NCBI GenBank assembly: GCA_040217155.1
Contig: JAVJNS010000018.1
Coordinates: 248,001-312,000, forward strand
Source of the DNA: Pelagibius sp040217155
Lineage (GTDB): Bacteria > Pseudomonadota > Alphaproteobacteria > Kiloniellales > Kiloniellaceae
Direction: 5' to 3'
DNA: 64,000 nt
Position 1 is the stretch's first letter; each line of letters starts with the position of its first letter. This document shows, piece by piece, positions 43,759 to 53,700 of the stretch. The position numbers and the translations under genes were made by a program. The notes under the pieces are model-generated. The model was not told where the DNA came from. It did no database searches and saw only the letters and a program-made list of their open reading frames with translations.

Positions 43759-44436
43759 CTAGGGATCTGGGCTGATGCAGTATCCGCCGCCGCGGTGGGT
43801 ATGGATAAGCGGCTTGTCAAATCCTTTGTCGACCTTCTGGCGCAGGCGGCTGATATGCACGTCGACCACGTTGGTCTGCGGATCGAAGTGAAAGTCCCAG
43901 ACTCCTTCGAACAGCATGGTACGGGTGACCACTCTGCCGGCGTGGCGCATCAGGTATTCCAGCAGCTTGTATTCTTGCGGGCGCAGGTCGATGGGCTGGC
44001 CATCACGCGTCACCCTGCGCGTCAGTAGGTCCATCTTCAGATCATCGACCTGTAGCTCGGTCTGCTGGGCGATGCTGGGGGGGCGGCGCAGCAGGGCCTC
44101 GAGGCGGGCCTGGAGCTCGGAAAACGCGAAGGGTTTGGTGAGATAGTCGTCGCCTCCGGCGCGCAGGCCGGTGACCCGCTCGTCGACATGGGCCAGAGCA
44201 CTGAGGATCAGCACCGGCACTGGCAACTCGGCTGCGCGCAGCGCCTTGACGATCGCGAGGCCGTCGATGCCGGGCAGCATGCGGTCGACGACGATGGCGT
44301 CGTACTTGCCGCTGGTCGCTTGATGCAGGCCGACACTGCCGTCCCTGGCCCAGTCGGCGACGTAGCCGCACTCGATGAGGCCCTTGACGACGTAGTCGGC
44401 GGTTTTCTCGTCATCTTCTATGACCAGGATACGCAT
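43759..44436 (-). CDS. OmpR-family response regulator
   Basis: A 225-residue regulator: receiver domain MRILVIEDDEKTADYV with acceptor Asp in IVVDRMLPGIDG, the Lys in DDYLTKPFAF, and a C-terminal winged helix with PQEYKLLEYLMRHAG and VVDVHISRLRQKVD. The start at 44436 gives the standard receiver N-terminus. An ATG at 44511 would add 25 residues with no domain; it is possible but less likely. It pairs with the kinase downstream and lies between DegP and the kinase. Confidence 0.9.
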   Translation of the reverse strand: MRILVIEDDEKTADYVVKGLIECGYVADWARDGSVGLHQATSGKYDAIVVDRMLPGIDGLAIVKALRAAELPVPVLILSALAHVDERVTGLRAGGDDYLTKPFAFSELQARLEALLRRPPSIAQQTELQVDDLKMDLLTRRVTRDGQPIDLRPQEYKLLEYLMRHAGRVVTRTMLFEGVWDFHFDPQTNVVDVHISRLRQKVDKGFDKPLIHTHRGGGYCISPDP

Positions 44437-44553
44437 GGATCCGTTGCTCTCAGAACTCGGCACAGCGGCCGTCGACCGCGGTTCCCGACTATATGGGGAT
44501 TCAAAGGGCATGGGCACAGTCTCTTGAAGTGTGAGTTTGATGGCAAGATGCGA

Positions 44554-44587
44554 GCAGGGCCGCCGGCTATCTGCCGAACGGCCCTGC
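44554..44587 (-). terminator. candidate hairpin terminator of degP
   Basis: Arms GCAGGGCCG (44554-44562) and CGGCCCTGC (44579-44587) are complementary over 9 bases, with a further internal pair CGGC (44564-44567) and GCCG (44573-44576). It lies 40 bases after the degP stop on the minus strand and before the response regulator. No T-run follows, so termination may be partial. Confidence 0.5.
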
Positions 44588-44626
44588 ACCCGGCGTCATG
44601 CGCGCCTGGCTCCGGGGGGTGGGAAC

Positions 44627-46123
44627 CTAGGCCACGCCGAGTTTCACGCCGAGAAAGAGATCCTGGCTGTTGCGGTTGACCAGCATCAGAACCGCCTTCT
44701 TGGAGCCATCCTTGGCCTTCTCCACCTGGCGTTCGATCTCCTGGGGCGACTTTACCTGGGTTCCGTCGATCTTCTTGATGACGTCACCGGGACGCAGGCT
44801 CTGCTCGAAGATGGAACCCTTCTCGATGTCGAGCACCAATACGCCCTGCGTGTCCTCCGGAATGTTGTACTCCGCTCGGCGCTCTGGCGTCAGAGCTGCG
44901 AGCCGAGCATTGAGACTGGAAGACTGGTAGCTGCCGTCACGCGCGGCGTTTGGCGAGGCCGCAGCCATCTGGTCGCGCTGGGGCATCTGTCCGGTGACGA
45001 CCGCCAGGGTCTGCTCGCCGCCATCGCGCCAGATCCTCACCGCCGCCTCTGATTTGGCCGGATGTTCGGCCACGACGCGAGCCAACTCGCGAGTGTCATC
45101 GATGCCCTTGCCGGCGAAACCAAGGATGACATCGCCCGACTTGATGCCGCCGGTCTCGGCCGGGCTGCCCGGTGTCACCTCGGCGACAATGGCGCCGGCT
45201 GCGTTGTCGAGACCAAGGGCTTCGGCGAGATCCGGTGTCACGTTCTGAATCTGCACGCCGAGCCAGCCACGCTCAACCGTACCGTTTTCACGCAGCTGCG
45301 CGACGACGGACTTCACCATGTTGGAGGGGATGGCGAAACCGATTCCGACGCTGCCCCCATTGGGGGAGAAGATCGCGGTGTTGACGCCGATCACGTCGCC
45401 GCCGAGGTTGAACAGCGGACCGCCGGAATTACCGCGGTTGATGGAGGCGTCAACCTGCAGAAAATCGTCATAGGGACCAGCCTGGATGTTGCGGCCGCGC
45501 GCCGAGATGATGCCGGCGGTCACCGTGCCGCCAAGACCGAAGGGATTGCCGACGGCCATAACCCAGTCACCGACTTCGGCGCTATCTGAGTCTCCCAGCT
45601 TCAACGCCGGCAGCGGCCGCTCGGCCTTGATTTTCAGCAGCGCCAAGTCTGTCTGTGGGTCGGTGCCGATGACCTGTGCCGGATAGGTGCTATCGTCTTC
45701 AAGTCGGATCGTGACCTCGCTGGCCCCATCGACCACATGATTGTTGGTGACGACATAGCCTTCGGGATCGATGATGAAACCCGAGCCGAGGCCGATCGCC
45801 CGCTGAGGCTCGGCGCCGCGTCGCCCCTGGTCACCGAACTGATCGCCGAACTGCTTGAAGAACTCCTCGAACGGCGAGCCCTTGGGAAAGTTGAAGGGAA
45901 GGCCCCGGCTGCCGCCTTCCGGCGACTTGATCTCTTGGGTCGAAGCGATATTGACGACCGCCGGGCTGACCTTTTTGGCCAGATCGGCGAAACTCTCGGG
46001 CGCCTGGGCGGCGGTAGCGATACCGCTCCACAGCACCATGGAGGCCGCGATCGACGCGGCGGCGAGCCCGGCGCCCAAGCGGCGCAGGCCATCGGGCCGC
46101 TCTGCGGCTACAATCTGCGACAT
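44627..46123 (-). CDS. degP: DegP/HtrA-type periplasmic serine protease
   Basis: A 498-residue Do-like protease. The signal peptide ends near residue 40 (ATAAQAPE). The catalytic triad is in TNNHVVDGA (His), QTDLALLKI (Asp) and INRGNSGGPLF (Ser). Two PDZ domains follow (about residues 280-370 and 400-490; GWLGVQIQNV, QGVLVLDIEKG). The ATG at 46123 has GGAGAGAAAG upstream, favoured over one 6 codons earlier. It lies upstream of a two-component pair, the usual context for envelope-stress control. Confidence 0.94.
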   Translation of the reverse strand: MSQIVAAERPDGLRRLGAGLAAASIAASMVLWSGIATAAQAPESFADLAKKVSPAVVNIASTQEIKSPEGGSRGLPFNFPKGSPFEEFFKQFGDQFGDQGRRGAEPQRAIGLGSGFIIDPEGYVVTNNHVVDGASEVTIRLEDDSTYPAQVIGTDPQTDLALLKIKAERPLPALKLGDSDSAEVGDWVMAVGNPFGLGGTVTAGIISARGRNIQAGPYDDFLQVDASINRGNSGGPLFNLGGDVIGVNTAIFSPNGGSVGIGFAIPSNMVKSVVAQLRENGTVERGWLGVQIQNVTPDLAEALGLDNAAGAIVAEVTPGSPAETGGIKSGDVILGFAGKGIDDTRELARVVAEHPAKSEAAVRIWRDGGEQTLAVVTGQMPQRDQMAAASPNAARDGSYQSSSLNARLAALTPERRAEYNIPEDTQGVLVLDIEKGSIFEQSLRPGDVIKKIDGTQVKSPQEIERQVEKAKDGSKKAVLMLVNRNSQDLFLGVKLGVA

Positions 46124-46266
46124 GTCTTTCTCTCCAGTCATTGGTGAATCTTTTTGACGCGGGTGGGGCGCCTGTGCGGACGGCTGTGGCCCGCTCCTTG
46201 AGATATGGGGTGGAACGATTGACAGCGGACCTTCAGCAACATGAACTCGCTGTCATATGGCGGCGT

Positions 46267-46292
46267 GGGGCGCGCGCCGGCTCGCGCGCCCC
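46267..46292 (-). terminator. strong G+C-rich hairpin after the small periplasmic protein gene
   Basis: Perfect arms GGGGCGCGCG (46267-46276) and CGCGCGCCCC (46283-46292) flank the loop CCGGCT. It sits 17 bases after the stop of the minus-strand gene at 46309 and upstream of degP. A T-run is missing, but the stability suggests a transcription barrier separating it from degP. Confidence 0.55.
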
Positions 46293-46308
46293 CGCAAAGC
46301 CAGGACCT

Positions 46309-46656
46309 TCAGACCTTGCTGTCGACCCCGATGTAGTCCAGGGCTTCCCTCAGCTTGCTGGCGCCGAGCGCTTGGGAGCCTTGAGAGCACAGCCTACCGC
46401 CTTCGATGCGCAACGTGCGGGCTTCATCGATCCTTGCTGCCTGCTCGTGCGCGGCAACCTGACCATCGAAGCGTCTCTCATAAAGCTTGCAGCGCTCCGT
46501 CGAGGTCAGCTTCGACGCTGACTGCGAATAGCTTGGCAAGGGAATGTAGCCCTTGCCGGAGGGCATCGGATTGGCGGCCAGCGCCGGGGCGGTGGACAAT
46601 GCGAACCCCAGCAGGACCGCAGCCATGCTGACCGGGACCATTCTTTGCGTGTGCAT
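46309..46656 (-). CDS. small exported protein, function unknown
   Basis: A 115-residue protein with a signal peptide ending near residue 28 (APALAANP). The mature part is short and helical (LTSTERCKLYERRFDGQVAAHE, then GGRLCSQGSQALGASKLREAL) with two cysteines that could pair in the periplasm. The ATG at 46656 has AAGAGGATAA upstream; a longer frame from 46764 has no signal peptide. No family is recognised. It lies between degP and a cytochrome c gene on the same strand. Confidence 0.75.
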   Translation of the reverse strand: MHTQRMVPVSMAAVLLGFALSTAPALAANPMPSGKGYIPLPSYSQSASKLTSTERCKLYERRFDGQVAAHEQAARIDEARTLRIEGGRLCSQGSQALGASKLREALDYIGVDSKV

Positions 46657-46804
46657 CGGATTATCCTCTTTTCGGCGGGCGGACCCGAAGTGGGCCGCCC
46701 TGATGTCAAAGAGGTAGGGTCCGACGGCTAACAGCGCCGTTGCGCGCGGGTGACATCGCGGCAACCCAAGTAGGAGATGACGAAGAGTCCCTCCCGACAG
46801 CCTG

Positions 46805-47422
46805 TTATTGCGGGGGCAAGGGCGGGAATCCGGCGCGCAGATAGGCGATGACCTGCCAGATCTGATCTTCGCTCAACCGATTCTTGAAGGCGGGCATGGC
46901 TGTGCCGAAGGCTTGGCCGCCTTCTGAGACCGTCCATAGCAGGTATTCGTCGACCGCCGTTTTCTTGTCCGTCAGACCGGTGAGCAGGGCCGGCGACGGC
47001 ACCAGGTCGAGTCCGGCATCGCCGTCGCCACGGCCGCGCGGTCCGTGGCAGGCGATGCAGTTGGCGCGGTAAACCTCGCCGCCGGCGGTGATGGCCTTGG
47101 GCACGCCAGGATAGGGACTGCGTTGGCTGCGATATTCGACCGGGACCCTGGCCTGCAGGAATTCGATATGGCGCGAGGCGCGCGGCGCCAGCTGCGGCGG
47201 CGCGTTCTGAGGGTCCCACTGGGGCCGGTCGCCGAACTTCTCGTTCCACGGGTCGAGGCCCGGGATCGGGGTCAGACTGTCGTCCGCCGCCGCGCCCGTC
47301 TGCGCCAAATCCTGAGCCTGGGCGGCCGCGGCGAGGCAGAAAAAAGCCGTCAACAGCAAACCGAGCGCCTTAGGCCCGTGGTTCCGGCTCCACCCCTTCG
47401 CTTGTAAAGTCCTGGCGATCAT
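46805..47422 (-). CDS. exported monoheme cytochrome c
   Basis: A 205-residue protein with a signal peptide (residues about 15-35, ending AAAQAQ). One heme site is YRANCIACHGPRGRGDG, with the axial methionine probably in GTAMPAFKNRLSEDQI. The N-terminal half of the mature protein (PGLDPWNEKFGDRPQWDP) is a Pro/Trp-rich extension without a known domain. The ATG at 47422 has GAGGAGAG upstream. It is a class I c-type electron carrier; the partner is unknown. Confidence 0.86.
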   Translation of the reverse strand: MIARTLQAKGWSRNHGPKALGLLLTAFFCLAAAAQAQDLAQTGAAADDSLTPIPGLDPWNEKFGDRPQWDPQNAPPQLAPRASRHIEFLQARVPVEYRSQRSPYPGVPKAITAGGEVYRANCIACHGPRGRGDGDAGLDLVPSPALLTGLTDKKTAVDEYLLWTVSEGGQAFGTAMPAFKNRLSEDQIWQVIAYLRAGFPPLPPQ

Positions 47423-47532
47423 GGACGGCGCTCTCCTCGACATAAAATGGCGGGCGGGGCGTTTGGCTTCAATGTCCAGAGTTGCAAGGACCGGGACGCA
47501 AATCAAGCGGCAGGCGGGAATCGCGCGAGGAT

Positions 47533-48507
47533 TCACGGCAGGAACCTCGTGGCCAGAGCCATGGTCAGCGGCAGCGTAACGAAGGCGAGGCCCGTCTGCA
47601 GGGTGACAATGGCGGCCATCAGCGGCGCGTCGCCGCCCAGTTGCCGCGCCAGGGTATAGGCGGAAGACGCTGTGGGCGCGGCGCCGAACAGCAGCGCCAC
47701 CAGGGTTTCAGCCTGGCTCAGGCCCATGATCTGGGCGAGGGCGACGATGGCCAGCGGAAAAACCACCAGCTTGCCGAGACTGGCGACGATCATCGGCCGG
47801 GCCGCGGCGGCCATGGCGCGGATGCGGATGTTGGCGCCGACGCAGAGCAGCACCACCGGCAGCGCCGCGCCGCCGAGCAGGGCGGCAACGTCGTGCACCA
47901 CGGGGATTCGGCCGCTGCCCAGCAGGTTCCAGGCGACGCCGGCGCTGACCGAGAGGATCAGCGGATTGCGCGCCAGGTCGCGCAAGATCGAGCGCAGGAT
48001 GCGCTTTTCGTCGCGCCCGCGCACCAGCCACACCATCAGGGTGACCATGGTGACGTTGGTGGTGGGGATCAGCAGCGAGGTCGCCACCGCCGCGATGGCC
48101 AGGCCGTCGATGCCGTAGAGCCGCTCGGCCACCGCCAGGGCGATAAAGGTGTTGTGCCGTGCCGAGCCCTGCAGCACCGAGGAATTGACCGGCCCCTCGA
48201 AACCGGCCAGCCGCCCGGCCAGCAGGCTGAAAACCACGGCCACGGCGAAGGCTCCCAGGATGACCACCGCGTAGGCGCTGACCACGCCCACATCCAGTTG
48301 GATGGTCGACGTCTTCTGGAACAGCAGCGCCGGCATCAGCACCCAGTAGACCAGCTTGTCGTTCATGTTCCAGAACTCGAAGCTGGGAATGCCGCCGCGC
48401 CGCAGCAGGTGCCCGAGGGCGATCAGGATGAATATCGGCGCGATGGACAACAGGATGTGCGGCAAGAGTGAGGTCCGATGGTGGAGGAAGGCACAGGTCG
48501 CAGCCAT
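47533..48507 (-). CDS. AEC family transporter (auxin efflux carrier-like)
   Basis: A 324-residue protein with about ten membrane helices (IAPIFILIALGHLLRRGG, then FWNMNDKLVYWVLMPALLF; later LGGAALPVVLLCVGANI and ALLFGAAPTASSAYTLA). The family carries organic anions such as malonate or malate in bacteria. The start is uncertain: no ribosome site precedes 48507, and the conserved part begins near SIAPIFIL, so the N-terminus may be about 15 residues shorter. A second, clearly distinct AEC gene lies at 58121-59059. Confidence 0.85.
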   Translation of the reverse strand: MAATCAFLHHRTSLLPHILLSIAPIFILIALGHLLRRGGIPSFEFWNMNDKLVYWVLMPALLFQKTSTIQLDVGVVSAYAVVILGAFAVAVVFSLLAGRLAGFEGPVNSSVLQGSARHNTFIALAVAERLYGIDGLAIAAVATSLLIPTTNVTMVTLMVWLVRGRDEKRILRSILRDLARNPLILSVSAGVAWNLLGSGRIPVVHDVAALLGGAALPVVLLCVGANIRIRAMAAAARPMIVASLGKLVVFPLAIVALAQIMGLSQAETLVALLFGAAPTASSAYTLARQLGGDAPLMAAIVTLQTGLAFVTLPLTMALATRFLP

Positions 48508-48539
48508 CTTGGGCGCCGCGTCTGGGCTTGAAAACCCCC

Positions 48540-48568
48540 TTGCATCCGGCCCGGCGCCTGACTAATCC
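48540..48568 (+). promoter_or_regulatory. candidate promoter of tRNA-Gly
   Basis: TTGCAT (48540-48545) and TAATCC (48563-48568) are separated by 17 bases and end 17 bases before the tRNA. Each has four or more matches to the sigma-70 consensus. The spacing is ideal, but the evidence is only sequence similarity. Confidence 0.4.
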
Positions 48569-48585
48569 TAGAGTACGGCGCCTAA

Positions 48586-48659
48586 GCGGGTATGATGTAA
48601 TGGTAGCCTGTCAGCTTCCCAAGCTGAACGCGCGAGTTCGATTCTCGCTACCCGCTCCA
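48586..48659 (+). tRNA. tRNA-Gly (anticodon CCC), CCA encoded
   Basis: A 74-base gene folds into a cloverleaf. The acceptor arms are GCGGGTA (48586-48592) and TACCCGC (48649-48655). The anticodon stem TCAGC/GCTGA holds the loop TTCCCAA, giving anticodon CCC for the GGG codon. The T arm has the standard GTTCGATTC loop. Discriminator T is at 48656 and CCA is at 48657-48659. This is the only tRNA in the window. Confidence 0.96.
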
Positions 48660-48715
48660 ATCGCGCAGCGGTTTGTGGGCCTTCGACAGCGGGCCCCTGC
48701 TGCGTTTGGGGACTG

Positions 48716-49843
48716 CTATTCGGTGAGCGAGGGGAAGATCACCTCGGTCATGATGTGGACCGGGAGTTTCCAGGCGTCCATCTGATTGTAGTTGCCGGCC
48801 AGCACCGCAACGACAAGGTCCAGGTGTGGAATTATTACCAGGCGCTGTCCGCCGTTGCCGAAGCCGGCCATCCAGGGGCGCTGCTGCGGCCCGCTGCGCC
48901 CCAGCCACCACTGGTAGCCGTAGAAGAGGCCGTCCTCCGCGGCGGCATGTTCGGTGAATGAGGCCACCAGCCACTCTTTCGGGACCACCTGCTTGCCGTC
49001 CCAGCGGCCCTCGTTCAGCACCAATTGACCGAGCTTCGCCAGGCCGCGCGCGGTGAGCCGCAGGCCGGAGGCGGCAGCGGCCTCGCCATTGGTGCCGTCT
49101 ACCCATTCGCTGTTGTCGATGCCGAGCGGCCCGAACAGCTTCTGCGCCGCGTAGCCGTGCAGGCTCCGCCCGCTGCCTCTGGCGATGAGGTGGGCCAGCA
49201 GCGCGGTGCTGCCGCCGTTGTAGATCCAGGTGCCGCCGGGCGCCGCCACAACCGGCTGCTCGAGAATGAAGCGGTAGCGGTCCGCCGCCATCTCCATGGC
49301 GATCTCGCTGTTGCGCTCGTCGACGTAGGGCTGGCTCTCATCCCATTGCAGGCCGAGGGTCATGGTCAGCGCATGCTTGACGGTGATGCGGCGTCGATCC
49401 GTGTCGGCGACCAGATCGGGATAGGCGAAGAGATCGACCAGCGGCGTGTCGAGAGGCGGCGCCTTACCTTCCGAAAGGGCGATACCGTAAAGCAGACCGA
49501 CGATGCTCTTGGAGACCGAGCGCAGATCGTGCAGGACGTCAGGGCCGAAGACGACGGCGCCGAGACCGCTGCCCCAGCGTTCATCCACGCCCTCAAAGTA
49601 GCGCTCCAGCACCAGCTTGCCGTGGCGCGCGACAACGACGCCATGCAGGTTTACCAGGGCGCCGGTGGCGTATTCACGATCGAGCCGTTTGCCCAGATCG
49701 GGCGCGAAGCCCCGATCGCCTGGCGGCGCCATCTCCCACTCGCCGGCATCGGCGGCGCCGGGTGCGGCGATCAACGTCATCGGTAAACTCCCCCACAGCA
49801 GCGCGGACCAAAGCACAGCGGACCGCCGAAAAGACCACATCAT
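48716..49843 (-). CDS. serine hydrolase, beta-lactamase/class C-like
   Basis: A 375-residue protein with an N-terminal signal sequence (about residues 1-32, ending near GAADAGEW). The active-site motifs are SVSKS (SxxK, LRSVSKSIVGLLYG) and YNGGS (YxN), so it belongs to the penicillin-binding/class C esterase fold. Which substrate (ester, peptide or beta-lactam) cannot be told. The ATG at 49843 is chosen for a normal signal peptide, with a GGGG run upstream; 49891 adds 16 residues without one. Confidence 0.82.
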   Translation of the reverse strand: MMWSFRRSAVLWSALLWGSLPMTLIAAPGAADAGEWEMAPPGDRGFAPDLGKRLDREYATGALVNLHGVVVARHGKLVLERYFEGVDERWGSGLGAVVFGPDVLHDLRSVSKSIVGLLYGIALSEGKAPPLDTPLVDLFAYPDLVADTDRRRITVKHALTMTLGLQWDESQPYVDERNSEIAMEMAADRYRFILEQPVVAAPGGTWIYNGGSTALLAHLIARGSGRSLHGYAAQKLFGPLGIDNSEWVDGTNGEAAAASGLRLTARGLAKLGQLVLNEGRWDGKQVVPKEWLVASFTEHAAAEDGLFYGYQWWLGRSGPQQRPWMAGFGNGGQRLVIIPHLDLVVAVLAGNYNQMDAWKLPVHIMTEVIFPSLTE

Positions 49844-49930
49844 GTTGACCCCGCTATGGTTACAGGAAAAGCCCGCGCCCGGATCGATCATAGATCGGAC
49901 GCCGAGGCTGGGCCCTATGACGCGTCAGGA

Positions 49931-50485
49931 TCAGAGGTCGGCCGCGGCGTTGAAACGTTCCTCCGCTTCCCGGAAGGCTCGGCGCGCGCTGTCGATGTTC
50001 CAGGGCCGCTCCTCCAGAGTCTCATGATCCCATTCGCTGCGCTGTGTCGGCGGGTCGAAGAAGTCACCGCCGTAGACGTGGATGGCGCCGGTCATCTTGG
50101 CGATGGGATTGGTCACCGAGTGGATGATCTCGCGGCCCAGGGTTGCCACACTGCCGCCCCCGAGCGACTCGGCGCCGGCGGCCTCGATGCCGCTTTCGGT
50201 TCGCCGCCAGAAGATGTTGTCCTCGCGCCCGCCGTAGATGCCGATCACCGCGAACATGTGGTGGTCGTGTGGGAAGAGGCTCATGCAGGGCGCCCAGGTG
50301 AAATTGATGATGGTGAGATCCGGCGCGCGGTAGAGCGGCACGATTCCGGCGTGCTCGGGCTCGCCGAGTTCCCTCAGCAGGGCGGCAGGATCGGCAACGG
50401 CCTCCTCGACGAGAGCGCGGATTGCCTTCTGTCCGTCGCATATGGCACCGCGGCAATCTTCGACAAACCGATCTTTGGAGAACAT
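49931..50485 (-). CDS. double-stranded beta-helix (cupin-like) metalloprotein, function unknown
   Basis: A 184-residue protein resembling the cysteine-dioxygenase-like COG5553 group. Metal ligands are likely in FPHDHHMFAVIGIYGGRE (HxH with a later Glu) and in EIIHSVTNPIAK plus AIHVYGGDFF. Residues WDHETLEERPWN follow. The ATG at 50485 is chosen for an AAGGA site some 10 bases upstream and because earlier frames run into a low-complexity region. It is divergent from the pyruvate carboxylase gene. Substrate unknown. Confidence 0.65.
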   Translation of the reverse strand: MFSKDRFVEDCRGAICDGQKAIRALVEEAVADPAALLRELGEPEHAGIVPLYRAPDLTIINFTWAPCMSLFPHDHHMFAVIGIYGGREDNIFWRRTESGIEAAGAESLGGGSVATLGREIIHSVTNPIAKMTGAIHVYGGDFFDPPTQRSEWDHETLEERPWNIDSARRAFREAEERFNAAADL

Positions 50486-50714
50486 GCCCGCGATTCCTTC
50501 TGTCTGCCTGTAGCCGTTCATCATAGAAAAAGCCGGCGTGCCGGGCGACAGCAAATCGGAACGATAGCGATCCGTCGCCATGATGACGATTGGCGCCGGA
50601 TTTGGCCCGGATTGGCCCCGCCCCGGAAGCCCTAGGCGCGGGTACCGTGGTTGTCTATAGTGCACCGCAACAAGAAGAGTAGTTTCACACAGAAATCATC
50701 AGGGGGACGCAGGT

Positions 50715-53700
50715 TTGAGCCCAAGGCCAGATCATGGCGGCGGTGCCCGGAAACACTCGAACGGGCCGCCCTTCCGCAAGATTCTCGTCGCCAACCGCAG
50801 CGAGATTGCCATCCGCGTGCTGCGCGCAGCCAGCGAGCTTGGCATCCGCACGGTGGCGATCTTCTCCCACGAAGACCGTTTTGCCCTGCACCGCTTCAAG
50901 GCGGATCAGTCTTTTCTGGTCGGCAAGGGCAAGGAGCCGGTGGCCGCCTACCTGGACATCGACGATATTCTGCGCATCGCCCGCGATGCCCGCGTCGATG
51001 CCATACATCCCGGGTACGGCTTTCTTTCCGAAAACCCGGACTTCGCTGAAGCCTGCGCCAAGGTCGGTATTACCTTCATCGGGCCGGATCCAGAGGTCAT
51101 GCGCGGCTTCGGCAGCAAGGTGGCCGCCCGCGCGCTGGCGGAACAGGCGGGTATCCCGGTCATGCCGGCGACCGGCGCCCTGCCGCACGAAAAGTCGGAG
51201 GTCGAGAGTCTCGCCGCGGGAGTCGGCTATCCGATTATGGCCAAGGCCAGCTGGGGCGGCGGTGGACGCGGCATGCGCGTCATCGAAGGCCCGGACGACC
51301 TGCACGAGCAGATCGCGGCGGGACGGCGCGAATCGAAGGCCGCCTTCGGCAACGACGAGATCTTCCTGGAAAAGCTGGTGCGCCAGGCGCGCCACGTCGA
51401 GGTGCAGATCCTCGGCGACTCCCACGGCAACGTCATCCATCTCTTTGAGCGCGACTGCTCCATGCAGCGCCGAAACCAGAAGATCGTCGAGCGTGCGCCG
51501 GCACCCTACCTCAGCGAGTCCAAGCGCGCCGAGCTTTGCACCGCCGCCGTGCGCCTCGCCCAGGCCGCCAAGTACTCCTGCGCCGGCACGGTCGAGTTCC
51601 TGATGGATGCGGAGACCGATGCGCTCTACTTCATAGAGGTGAATCCACGTATCCAGGTCGAGCACACGGTGACCGAGGAAGTTACCGGCGTCGATCTGGT
51701 GAAGGCGCAGATCCGCATCTGCGCCGGCGCGCGCATCGGCGAGCCGGAAAGCGGTGTGCCGGCGCAGCACCAGTTGCGGCTCGACGGCCACGCCCTGCAG
51801 TGCCGCATCACCACCGAAGACCCGCTGAACAAGTTCATCCCGGACTACGGACGCATCACGGCCTACCGCGGCGCCACCGGCTTCGGCATCCGGCTCGACG
51901 GCGGCACCGCCTATTCCGGCGCTATCATCACGCCGTTCTACGACTCCCTTCTGGAGAAGGTCACCGCCTGGGCGCCGACGGCGGCGGAGGCCACCGCGCG
52001 CATGGACCGCGCGCTGCGCGAGTTCCGCATCCGCGGGGTGGCGACTAATCTTTGGTTCCTCGAAGCGGTGATCGGCCATCGCAAATTCCAAAGCGGCGAA
52101 GCCACGACCCGCTTCATCGACGAGACGCCGGAGCTCTTCGAGTTCCACCGCCGGCGCGACCGGGCAACGCGCCTCTTGACCTATATCGGCGAGATCATCG
52201 TCAACGGCAATCCTGAGGTCGAGGGCCGGCCGGCGCCCGGGCCGATGCCGCCGGCGATCCTGCCGGAGGTGACACCCGCCGAGGCGTTGTTCGATCCCCA
52301 GCCCGGCAGCAAGCAGCGCTTCGACGAACTGGGCGCGGATCGCTTCGCCAAGTGGATGCTGGACCAGAAGCAGCTGCTCATCACGGATACCACCATGCGC
52401 GACGCCCATCAGTCGCTCTTTGCCACCCGCATGCGCACCCTGGACATCACGGCCATCGCGCCGCACTACGCGCGTCTGCTGCCCAACCTCCTGTCGCTGG
52501 AGTGCTGGGGCGGCGCCACCTTCGACGTGGCCATGCGCTTCCTGAAGGAGGACCCCTGGGAGCGCCTGTCGGAGATTCGCGCGGCAGTGCCCAACACGCT
52601 GTTGCAGATGCTCACCCGCGGGTCCAACGGTGTCGGCTATTCCAATTATCCGGATAACGTCGTGCAGCACTTCATTGCCCAGGCGGCCGCGGCGGGCATG
52701 GACATCTTCCGCGTCTTCGACTCGCTGAACTGGGTCGAGAACATGCGTGTCTCCATCGACGCCGTCCGTGACTCCGGCAAGCTCTGCGAGGCAGCGGTCT
52801 GCTACACCGGTGATCTGTCGAACCCGAAGGAAACCAAGTATACCCTGAAATACTATGTCGATCTGGCTAAGGAGCTGGAAGCAGCCGGCGCCCAGGTCCT
52901 CGGCATCAAGGACATGGGCGGGCTCTGCAAGCCGGCGGCGGCGCGCCTGCTGGTCGAAACCCTGAAGCAGGAAGTCGGCCTGCCGCTACATTTTCACACC
53001 CATGATACCTCGGGTATTTCGGCGGCTTCCGTCCTGGCGGCGGCGGAAGCCGGCGTAGACGCGGTGGACGCGGCCATGGATTCCATGAGCGGCCTGACCT
53101 CGCAGCCCAATCTCGGTTCGATCGCGGCGGCCCTCGAGGGCAGTGACCGAGATCCCGGTCTCGACCACAAGAATTTGCGGCAGATATCCACCTACTGGGA
53201 GGGGGCGCGGCGCCACTACCGCGCCTTCGAGAGCGAGATGCGCGCCGGGGCCTCCTCGGTTTACGACCACGGCATGCCGGGCGGCCAGTTCACCAACTTG
53301 CAAGAACAGGCGCGCTCGCTCGGTCTCGCCCAGCAGTGGCCGGAAGTCGAGAAGGCCTACGCCGAGGTGAATCGGCTGTTCGGCGATATCGTCAAGGTAA
53401 CGCCGACTTCCAAGGTGGTCGGCGACTTGGCGCTCTACATGGTGTCCAACGGCCTGACGCCGGAAGATATCGAAAATCCGCAAAAGGAGATCGCTTTTCC
53501 GGCTTCGGTGATCGCCCTTTTCCGCGGCGAAGTGGGCCAGCCCTACGGCGGCTTCCCTGAGGCCTTGCAGAAGAAGATCCTGAAGGGCGAGGCGCCGCTG
53601 ACCGAGCGGCGAGGCGCCCTGCTGCCGCCCGCCGACTTCAAGGTGGTGCGCGCCGAGGCCGAAAAGAAAGTGCGCCGGCACATCAGCGAGACCGAGCTCT

